NCBI GenBank assembly: GCA_937934705.1
Contig: CALGYY010000127.1
Coordinates: 1 to 7,066, forward strand
Source of the DNA: an uncultured Bacteroidota bacterium
GTDB taxonomy: Bacteria > Bacteroidota > Bacteroidia > Bacteroidales > CAIWKO01
DNA length: 7,066 nucleotides
Direction: 5' to 3'
Position numbers and translations under genes: made by a program. A model generated the notes under the pieces. The model did no database searches. It was not told where the DNA came from and worked only from the letters and a program-made list of their open reading frames with translations. The first letter of the stretch is position 1. Every line of letters begins with the position of its first letter. Shown piece after piece: positions 1-5,166 of the stretch.

Positions 1-45
1 GATAAAGGAATGTGACTGGAGTTCAGACGTGTGCTCTTCCGATCT
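1..45 (+). other. Illumina TruSeq adapter remnant (non-genomic)
   Basis: Positions 12-45 match, base for base from memory, the 34-nt Illumina multiplexing read-2 adapter, beginning GTGACTGGAG and ending GCTCTTCCGATCT. Positions 1-3 (GAT) fit the end of the P7 primer. The 8 bases at 4-11 sit exactly where the i7 index belongs, and their reverse complement ATTCCTTT agrees with TruSeq index 27 (ATTCCT plus TT) as I recall it. This is untrimmed library sequence fused to the contig end, not biology. Genomic sequence should be taken to start at about position 46. Confidence 0.97.
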
Positions 46-111
46 GGAAAAGCTGCTGCATGAATGGACAGGTTATCTTGTATACCGGATGAAATCCTAC
101 CTTTAGTTCGA
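46..111. other. Short 3' flank of the DUF4831 gene, no feature seen
   Basis: These 66 bases lie between the adapter and the stop codon of the minus-strand gene. The only structure is a weak hairpin, GGAT-gaa-ATCC at 87-97, with a 4-bp stem and no following T-run on the minus strand. It is too weak to call a terminator. A short plus-strand frame opens here and runs on antisense to the neighbouring gene, but its protein resembles nothing recognisable. Confidence 0.5.
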
Positions 112-1287
112 TTATTCGAATATAATATTGCGGATGGAAGACGTGCCGGGATACATGCCCAGCTTGGCTTTTCGTGCGGGCAGATAGCAGACCGGACCAA
201 ACTGAGAGATCAGTATCTGACCGGAATGCCTGAGCCTGTCACCCATGTAAATGCTGACCATAGCATACTCGGGCATTCGGTAGAAAAATCCGCGGTATTT
301 CACTTTATCCTGAGGCTTCCTGCTGATGAATTCTTTGACCGCTGACGTATGCCCTGTGCTGTTGATGCACATCCTGACCAGCTTGCCATTGGCATTAGAA
401 GTATCCAGCACACCCCGGAGCTCAGAGAAACGGAAGAGGTCGATGGTATCTGATGGCCTGTCTTCCATGGGAACCACATGATAACGGTACTCCAGTGTCT
501 TCGTGAAGGTGAGTCCCGTAAACAGCTTCTGGTATTCGTTTTCAAGTTTTTCCAGTTCCTGATTCATCAGCGTAAATGTTTCCTTATCATAGTTCACCTC
601 CTGGTAACCACTGATCAGGTTAAGGCGGTTTTCTTTCACTTTCATAATGAAGTCCGCTGCATCACGGGCCTTCTGTTCAGGGGTCTTCTCCACCAGGGTG
701 CGTTTCAAAACCATTTTCTCAATGGTAGCAGTATCGATATTGATCCTCTCTATGATGGTATCCACCTGCTCAAAAAGGTTCAGGTCAGAAAAATACTTGA
801 AAACATCAGGATACACATTTTCTTCTTCCATGGCTGGAGAGTAACCGCCGGCATTCTGATAGTCTGCATACTGACCGCCGGTTCCCAGCAGTATCCCGGA
901 TTCACTCAATTCAAGCAGGAAACCAGATGCCACTTTTCCACCCTTGTCGCCGGGGATGACATAATAGTATTGCTCAGGGTCCGGGATATTTACCGAACGT
1001 ACACTGATAGAATTCAATTCATAGGATGTGGCGTTTTGCGTAATGACGTTGGTCAGCCCGAGATATTTCCCTGCAAATTCAGCATACGGACCTTTGATCC
1101 TTTCGATTTTGGTGACCTGGACATCAATGATCAGCTGTGACTTGCCCAGGTTGTAGAAAATGCCTTCAGCATTGACTTCCTGCACAGTTCCATCGGCTTT
1201 CATCACCTGGATACTTTGAGCAGTAGTAATCTCTGCTTCCGTAACAAAGCAAATAATGATTACCAGAAGTGTCAGAATCTTTTTCAT
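112..1287 (-). CDS. Secreted DUF4831-family protein
   Basis: This gene encodes 391 residues and has no known biochemical role. The N-terminus has a signal peptide (MKK, hydrophobic core 4-16, likely cleavage near TTAQ 21-24), so the product should be exported to the periplasm or cell envelope. Features matching my memory of Bacteroidota DUF4831 proteins are GPYAEFAGKYLG (66-77), DPEQYYYV (103-110), the helical segment EKTPEQKARDAADFI (200-214) followed by the RLNLISG stretch, and a Leu/Glu-rich helix (236-256) ending in KLFTGL. The C-terminal beta-rich part ends naturally, so the gene is complete. The reading frame extends 14 codons further upstream. I prefer the ATG at 1287 because it opens the signal peptide and lies 18 nt behind a TAnnTTTG promoter element; the longer start would place the promoter inside the gene. 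It is divergent from the Rrf2 regulator and could be its target, but nothing shows this directly. The family call is from remembered motifs. Confidence 0.8.
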   Translation of the reverse strand: MKKILTLLVIIICFVTEAEITTAQSIQVMKADGTVQEVNAEGIFYNLGKSQLIIDVQVTKIERIKGPYAEFAGKYLGLTNVITQNATSYELNSISVRSVNIPDPEQYYYVIPGDKGGKVASGFLLELSESGILLGTGGQYADYQNAGGYSPAMEEENVYPDVFKYFSDLNLFEQVDTIIERINIDTATIEKMVLKRTLVEKTPEQKARDAADFIMKVKENRLNLISGYQEVNYDKETFTLMNQELEKLENEYQKLFTGLTFTKTLEYRYHVVPMEDRPSDTIDLFRFSELRGVLDTSNANGKLVRMCINSTGHTSAVKEFISRKPQDKVKYRGFFYRMPEYAMVSIYMGDRLRHSGQILISQFGPVCYLPARKAKLGMYPGTSSIRNIIFE

Positions 1288-1305
1288 GTTTTCACAATTG
1301 TTCTG

Positions 1306-1313
1306 CAAATTTA
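1306..1313 (-). promoter_or_regulatory. Putative -7 promoter element for the DUF4831 gene
   Basis: Read on the minus strand this is TAAATTTG, a full match to the Bacteroidota -7 consensus TAnnTTTG. It ends 18 nt before the ATG at 1287. I see no good TTTG-like -33 element at the normal 19-21 nt spacing. Similar placement to the other promoters in the window supports the call. Confidence 0.5.
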
Positions 1314-1351
1314 AACAATTTCGCAGCAAGGGAAGTCCTCAGGGAAACTCC

Positions 1352-1416
1352 GCATGCTCATTGCCTTTTCCAGCTTAAAGAAAAAGACTATTTTTGGCAG
1401 GAATTCAAGAGCATGC
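1352..1416. repeat. Separated inverted repeat GCATGCTC / GAGCATGC around the Rrf2 promoter
   Basis: The 8-bp arms at 1352-1359 and 1409-1416 are perfect reverse complements, 49 bp apart. Each contains the 6-bp palindrome GCATGC. The right arm overlaps the ATG of the Rrf2 gene and the left arm lies upstream of its putative promoter. They could be paired operator half-sites or chance; 8-bp arms at this distance are weak evidence. Confidence 0.3.
1389..1396 (+). promoter_or_regulatory. Putative -7 promoter element for the Rrf2 regulator
   Basis: TATTTTTG matches TAnnTTTG and ends 16 nt before the ATG at 1413. A weak -33 candidate (TTTT, 1366-1369) lies 19 nt upstream. This implies a very short 5' leader, as is common when translation does not rely on a Shine-Dalgarno site. 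Confidence 0.45.
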
Positions 1417-1862
1417 TGTCAAAAAAAACACAATACGCTATAGTTGCCCTGGTCCGCCTGGGCCGGCAATACCAGCAGGGACCACTGCTGATCAGTACAA
1501 TTGCTTCCGAAGAGCGTATCCCGAAGAAATTCCTGGAGGTGATTCTTCTTGAGCTGAAGAATTTCGGTATCGTAAGCAGCAAAAAGGGAAAGGGTGGGGG
1601 ATACTACCTGATCAAATCACCGGACGACATAAACCTTGCGGATATCATTCGCTTCTTTGAGGGAGCCATAGCTCTGGTTCCCTGCGTTGCCTACAAGTAT
1701 TATGAGTCGTGTCATTTCTGTAAGGATGAGGAAACCTGCGGCATACGCAACATCTTTAAGGAAGTCAGGGATGAGTCTGTCCGCCTGCTTAAAAAGACCA
1801 CCATTGCAGGGATACTGAAGCGGGAATCAAAACTGATTGCTGCTCAGAAACGAAAAATATAA
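1413..1862 (+). CDS. Rrf2-family transcriptional regulator with four clustered cysteines
   Basis: This is a 149-residue DNA-binding regulator, the usual size for Rrf2/IscR/NsrR/CymR proteins. The N-terminus MLSKKTQYAIVALVRL is the family's opening helix. A winged helix follows: ISTIASEERIPKKFLEVILLELKNFGIV (27-54), then the wing SSKKGKGGGYYL (55-66). The dimerisation helix begins near INLADIIRFFEG (73-84). Cysteines at 91, 100, 103 and 109 (C-x8-C-x2-C-x5-C) lie where IscR and NsrR carry three Fe-S ligands, so an iron-sulphur or thiol/redox sensor is likely, although the spacing differs from IscR. The open frame runs 48 codons further upstream, but that part has no family similarity and would start inside the divergent gene, so the ATG at 1413 is the start. 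The target is unknown; autoregulation or control of the divergent secreted protein is plausible. It is not embedded in an isc, suf, cys or nitrosative-stress cluster here. Confidence 0.92.
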   Translation: MLSKKTQYAIVALVRLGRQYQQGPLLISTIASEERIPKKFLEVILLELKNFGIVSSKKGKGGGYYLIKSPDDINLADIIRFFEGAIALVPCVAYKYYESCHFCKDEETCGIRNIFKEVRDESVRLLKKTTIAGILKRESKLIAAQKRKI

Positions 1863-1869
1863 AGCCTGA

Positions 1870-3081
1870 CTATTTTCTGACCACAGTCTTGGTGCACCCT
1901 ATGTGCTCAAGGGCTTCTTCTGCGGATGGGTCACCCAGGGCAATGGCAATTTTGTAATCCGCACAGGCTCCGTCCCGGTCATTCTTCCTGTACTTACACC
2001 ACGCCCGGTTCGAATAAGCTGTGGACACGTCGCCACCCTCCAGTTCAATACACCTGGTGTAGTTAACAATCGCGGTTTCAAAATCTTCCCTGCCAAAAGC
2101 ACAGTTTCCCAAACCCAGCCACGCGCTGGCCTCGTTCACCAGGTCGTCTGTACTGGCCACCTGCGATTCAATAGAGTTCATGAATTCCTGTTCAGCGGCC
2201 GTGTAGTCACCCAGGTAAAACAGTGCCTCTGCCACCAGGTAATACTCCAGACCTGAAGTTGCCGAGATTTCACCGCCCTTCTCAAAATCTTCCAGACAGG
2301 AAGTCCTGTACTTCTCATAGGACTTCTTCGTAAAAAGGCCGGCCAGTTGAGCTTTGTAATAGCCCGAATAATAATACAGAAGGGAAGAATCCGGATATTT
2401 TTTGGCTGCTTTGTTCACCTGGTTCAGAGCTTCTGCAAGGTCAGACTCCGCAGCCTTCATTTCTGCTCTGCTGATGTGTGCCCGGGCACGCCAATGATAA
2501 CAGAGATGGTTCTTCCCGTCGAGCTTCAGTGCCTGTGTATAATCGCTGATCGCCTCGTCGGTTTCATTACATCGTTGCTGCATACGTCCGCGGTAATAAT
2601 ATAAGACTGCAGAAGCAGGCCGGATACTGATCGCGTAATCAAGATCAAGCACTCCCTCGCTGTTGCTGCCTTTCAGAGCCAGTAACACGGCCCTGAATAA
2701 ATAATAATCAGCCGAACTCTTCTCCAGTTGTATCGCTTTATTAATATCGGCCATCGATTCCTTATTCTTGCCCGATTTGAACCTGACCAGAGCTCTCTGA
2801 TAGTATGACTCTGATTTATTCCCGTCGAGCATGATGGCATAGGTCAGATCAGCTTCTGCATCCTGCAGGCGTCCGATCTTCATTCTTTCCACTCCGCGCT
2901 GGTGCCAGGGTTCCGGATCCCGTCCGTCGCCTTCAATGGCAATCGTATACAACCTGATGGCCTCTTCATGGTTCTGCTCGGCCGACATTTTTTTCGCCTG
3001 CTCCATCTGATCCGAAGAGGATCCGCAGGACATCACCAGAGCGCTAAGCAGGAATACCAGGTACATTGCTGTTCTTTTCAT
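1870..3081 (-). CDS. TPR-repeat lipoprotein
   Basis: This is a 403-residue protein with a lipoprotein signal peptide: MKR, hydrophobic core, and LVMSC with the lipidated Cys at 19. It should be membrane-anchored in the envelope. The rest is almost entirely tetratricopeptide repeats. Clear 34-residue units with W/Y-x2-R/G...A...Y/AI patterns lie at about 24-53, 56-88, 90-122, 124-156, 157-190 and 191-222. After a less regular linker (about 225-275), further units lie near 276-308, 314-348 and 352-386. TPRs form a superhelical protein-binding surface; the partner cannot be deduced. The frame can be extended six codons to a TTG at 3099, but that codon lies just behind a TAnnTTTG promoter element (3101-3108) and ahead of the expected transcription start, so the ATG at 3081 is preferred. 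It is divergent from pstS and shares its SCGSSS lipobox flank. A phosphate-related role is only a guess from position. Confidence 0.88.
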   Translation of the reverse strand: MKRTAMYLVFLLSALVMSCGSSSDQMEQAKKMSAEQNHEEAIRLYTIAIEGDGRDPEPWHQRGVERMKIGRLQDAEADLTYAIMLDGNKSESYYQRALVRFKSGKNKESMADINKAIQLEKSSADYYLFRAVLLALKGSNSEGVLDLDYAISIRPASAVLYYYRGRMQQRCNETDEAISDYTQALKLDGKNHLCYHWRARAHISRAEMKAAESDLAEALNQVNKAAKKYPDSSLLYYYSGYYKAQLAGLFTKKSYEKYRTSCLEDFEKGGEISATSGLEYYLVAEALFYLGDYTAAEQEFMNSIESQVASTDDLVNEASAWLGLGNCAFGREDFETAIVNYTRCIELEGGDVSTAYSNRAWCKYRKNDRDGACADYKIAIALGDPSAEEALEHIGCTKTVVRK

Positions 3082-3100
3082 AACAGATGAAATTTTCAAT

Positions 3101-3129
3101 CAAATTTACACATAATTAAAGACGCACAA
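3101..3129 (-). promoter_or_regulatory. Putative Bacteroidota-type promoter for the TPR lipoprotein
   Basis: On the minus strand, TAAATTTG (3101-3108) matches the -7 consensus TAnnTTTG. A TTG at 3127-3129 lies 18 nt upstream as a possible -33 element, slightly short of the usual 19-21. The -7 element ends 19 nt before the ATG at 3081, which helps decide the start of that gene. Confidence 0.5.
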
Positions 3130-3148
3130 CCCTATTAACTCATTTTGA

Positions 3149-3169
3149 TTCTATACCGGCAGTATAGAA
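3149..3169. repeat. Perfect inverted repeat, 8-bp arms TTCTATAC / GTATAGAA
   Basis: Arms at 3149-3156 and 3162-3169 are perfect reverse complements around a 5-nt spacer CGGCA. It lies between the two divergent promoters, about 20 bp upstream of the TPR-gene -33 candidate and about 50 bp upstream of the pstS -7 element. No T-run follows on either strand and no gene ends here, so an operator for a dimeric regulator fits better than a terminator. Confidence 0.55.
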
Positions 3170-3178
3170 ATAGTAACC

Positions 3179-3190
3179 GAAAATATTTTC
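3179..3190. repeat. 12-bp perfect palindrome GAAAATATTTTC
   Basis: This sequence is its own reverse complement with no spacer. It sits 29 bp upstream of the pstS -7 element and abuts the ACAAAAC direct repeat. It may be a binding site, or a by-product of the A+T-rich promoter DNA. Confidence 0.35.
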
Positions 3191-3207
3191 ACAAAACTCT
3201 ACAAAAC
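3191..3207 (+). promoter_or_regulatory. Direct repeat ACAAAAC x2, candidate Pho-type activator site
   Basis: Two copies of ACAAAAC at 3191-3197 and 3201-3207 have a 10-bp period, one helical turn, and end 12 bp before the pstS -7 element. They occupy the place where a -33 element would be, and none is recognisable there. PhoB/PhoP-type response regulators bind tandem direct repeats with about one-turn spacing that overlap or replace the upstream promoter element. The architecture fits this, but the sequence is not a clear match to the E. coli or Bacillus Pho box. Confidence 0.4.
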
Positions 3208-3219
3208 CGATAGATTATG

Positions 3220-3227
3220 TATATTTG
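3220..3227 (+). promoter_or_regulatory. Putative -7 promoter element for the pst operon
   Basis: TATATTTG matches TAnnTTTG. The pstS ATG lies 51 nt downstream, giving a 5' leader of roughly 45 nt, longer than for the other genes here. No TTTG-like -33 element is present 19-25 nt upstream, which suggests dependence on an activator. Confidence 0.55.
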
Positions 3228-3278
3228 TGGCGCAAACCCATCCATCACGAAGGTCTAACATTCTAAATATCAATTGAA

Positions 3279-4256
3279 ATGATTAAAAAAGGGAGTTTTA
3301 TAGTTTTGCTTTTGGGCAGCGTTCTCTTTGCAGTTTTGAGCAATTCGTGCGGTTCATCCTCAAATGAAGCCGCCGCTGATCAGGACAGCATCAGTGGGGA
3401 TATTTCGGTTTCCGGAGCCTTTGCCCTATATCCCATGGCCACCCGATGGGCAGAAGAATATCAGAAGCTCCATCCGGAAGTCAGGATCAATATCTCGGCC
3501 GGTGGTGCGGGAAAAGGCATGGCCGATGTTCTGGCCGGTATGGTCGATCTGGCTATGTTTTCAAGGGAGGTTACCGGAGAAGAGCTCGACAAAGGAGCCT
3601 GGCCGCTGGCTGTATCCCGTGATGCTGTTCTGGCCACAGTGAGCAGCCGGAATCCTATGATGGACTACCTGCGCAGTCATGGGATGAAACGTTCGGATTT
3701 TGAAAAGATGTTTGTAAAGGGCAATCTGAATAATTGGGAACGTATGAGCGGAAAGGGCGGGCCCTCCCATATCAATGTATTTACGCGTTCTGATGCTTGC
3801 GGTGCTGCTGAGATGTGGGCCCTTTACCTCGGTGTTCACCAGGAAGATCTGATCGGTACCGGTGTTTTTGGTGACCCGGGCATGGCCTCCGCCGTTAAGG
3901 AAGACAAGAATGCTGTCGGCTATAACAACCTCAACTATGTTTACGACGTGAGTACCCGGAAAAAATACGACGGTCTTGAAGTGATCCCCATTGACCTGAA
4001 TGAAAACGGCCTGATCGATTCCTCAGAGAATTTCTATTCGACCATGGACGAGCTGACAGCCGCCATAAAAAGCGGTCTTTATCCTTCGCCCCCGGCAAGG
4101 GATCTGTATTTCGTCTCAAAAGGAAAGCCTGAAAGGGCTGTGGTCCGGGACTTTCTGAGGTGGGTACTGACTGATGGCCAGAAATTCATCCATGAGGCAG
4201 GATACGTTGAACTGCCGGAAGAGCAGCTTTCAGGTGAAATCACAAAGCTGAACTGA
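3279..4256 (+). CDS. pstS: Phosphate ABC transporter substrate-binding lipoprotein PstS
   Basis: This is a 325-residue periplasmic receptor that captures phosphate and delivers it to PstC/PstA. The signal peptide ends at SNSC with the lipidated Cys at 24, so it is membrane-tethered. PstS-like ligand segments appear in order: SGAFALYPMA (45-54, the first anion loop), SAGGAGKGMADVLAGMVDLAMFSRE (73-97), and FTRSDACGAAEMW (168-180), where other PstS proteins have R-x-D-G-S-G-T. The last loop keeps Arg170, Asp172 and Gly175 but has Cys174 and Ala176 for the usual Ser and Thr. Residues 239-250 (DLNENGLIDSSE) fit a canonical 12-residue EF-hand calcium loop. The C-terminal PSPPARDLYFVSKGKP...FLRWVLTDGQKF is typical of phosphate-binding family members. 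It is the first gene of the operon, with pstC starting 4 nt after its stop. The permease and ATPase context supports phosphate, though the altered loop leaves room for a related oxyanion. Confidence 0.9.
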   Translation: MIKKGSFIVLLLGSVLFAVLSNSCGSSSNEAAADQDSISGDISVSGAFALYPMATRWAEEYQKLHPEVRINISAGGAGKGMADVLAGMVDLAMFSREVTGEELDKGAWPLAVSRDAVLATVSSRNPMMDYLRSHGMKRSDFEKMFVKGNLNNWERMSGKGGPSHINVFTRSDACGAAEMWALYLGVHQEDLIGTGVFGDPGMASAVKEDKNAVGYNNLNYVYDVSTRKKYDGLEVIPIDLNENGLIDSSENFYSTMDELTAAIKSGLYPSPPARDLYFVSKGKPERAVVRDFLRWVLTDGQKFIHEAGYVELPEEQLSGEITKLN

Positions 4257-4260
4257 TCGG

Positions 4261-5166
4261 GTGAGGCCATTCAGCAAAATCAGAGATAAGGCCGCCTGGC
4301 TATGGATGCTCGGAAGCATGGTGCTGGTGCTTATTGTGCCCGTATTGATCGCTTATGGGCTTATTGCGAAATCAACCCCGCTGTTTCAGGACAATCTGAT
4401 AGTAGATATTCTAATGGGTTCCGATTGGAAGCCGGTCAGGGGAAGTTTCGGATTTCTGCCTTTCATTGCGGGTTCTGTGTATGTTACCCTGATGGCCCTT
4501 CTGATTGCCACTCCGCTTTGCTTGCTCACGGCCATTTATCTCACGCATTACGCGCGTAAAAGGACGCTCCGGCTGATGCACCCCATTATCGACATTCTGG
4601 CAGGCATACCTTCAGTGGTCTACGGGGTTTGGGGCATACTGGTGATCGTTCCCCTGGTATCTGATACTATTGCGCCGATGTTTGGAGTGAGTACTTCCGG
4701 GTACACGCTGCTAAGCGGGGCATTGGTACTGGCCGTAATGATCATTCCCTTTATCCTGAATATCATGATTGAAGTGATGCGATCAATTCCGGAAGAGCTG
4801 ACAGAGTCTTCCATGGCCCTGGGTGCAACAAGATGGCAAAGTGTTAAAAAAGTGATTATGAGGAAGGCCGCACCGGGACTGGCTTCAGCAGTAGTTTTTG
4901 GTTTATCGCGCGCTTTCGGAGAAACTATCGCAGTTCTGATGGTCATAGGAAATGTTCCGAAAGTACCCGCGTCGGTCTTTGATCCTGCTTACCCTCTGCC
5001 ATCCCTGATCGCGAATAACTACGGGGAGATGCTGTCTATTCCCCGCTATGATGCAGCACTGATGTTTGCTGCTCTCATACTCTTTGTGATCGTTTTGCTA
5101 TTCAACCTGGCTTCGCGGTTTTTTATCACCCGATATGAAATGAAGCAAAAAGGAACACTGAAATGA
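4261..5166 (+). CDS. pstC: Phosphate ABC transporter permease PstC
   Basis: This is a 301-residue inner-membrane permease, half of the phosphate channel. Six membrane segments lie at about 12-36, 66-95, 107-133, 148-170, 205-230 and 265-288. Diagnostic motifs are AGIPSVVYGVWGILVIVP (114-131), the cytoplasmic EAA loop that docks on the ATPase (EELTESSMALGATRWQSV, 178-195), and SRAFGETIAVLMVIGN (216-231), with the Arg and Glu conserved in PstC proteins. The start is a GTG: an in-frame TGA at 4249-4251 excludes anything further upstream, and the next ATG (4306) would remove most of the first membrane segment. It starts 4 nt after the pstS stop and overlaps pstA by four bases (ATGA), so translation is probably coupled. 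The large periplasmic N-terminal insert of some PstC proteins is short here (about 37-65). Confidence 0.95.
   Translation: MRPFSKIRDKAAWLWMLGSMVLVLIVPVLIAYGLIAKSTPLFQDNLIVDILMGSDWKPVRGSFGFLPFIAGSVYVTLMALLIATPLCLLTAIYLTHYARKRTLRLMHPIIDILAGIPSVVYGVWGILVIVPLVSDTIAPMFGVSTSGYTLLSGALVLAVMIIPFILNIMIEVMRSIPEELTESSMALGATRWQSVKKVIMRKAAPGLASAVVFGLSRAFGETIAVLMVIGNVPKVPASVFDPAYPLPSLIANNYGEMLSIPRYDAALMFAALILFVIVLLFNLASRFFITRYEMKQKGTLK

Noticed and set aside
87..97. Small hairpin GGAT-gaa-ATCC downstream of the DUF4831 gene as terminator
   Set aside because: A 4-bp stem with no T-run is too weak, and most of the downstream region is replaced by adapter.
478..1140. A 220-codon open frame on the plus strand, antisense to the DUF4831 gene
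   Set aside because: The protein has no recognisable domain and an unnatural composition rich in His, Phe and Ile. The opposite strand has a signal peptide and family motifs, so this is a coding shadow.
1269..1412. A 48-codon upstream extension of the Rrf2 gene
   Set aside because: It overlaps the divergent gene's start and its residues do not resemble Rrf2 proteins. The family's N-terminal MLSKKTQYA begins at 1413, behind a promoter element.
1421..1428. A run of eight A near the Rrf2 start, possible slippage or phase-variation site
   Set aside because: It encodes the normal Lys-Lys of the family's N-terminus, and runs of this length are common in such genomes. No alternative frame benefits.
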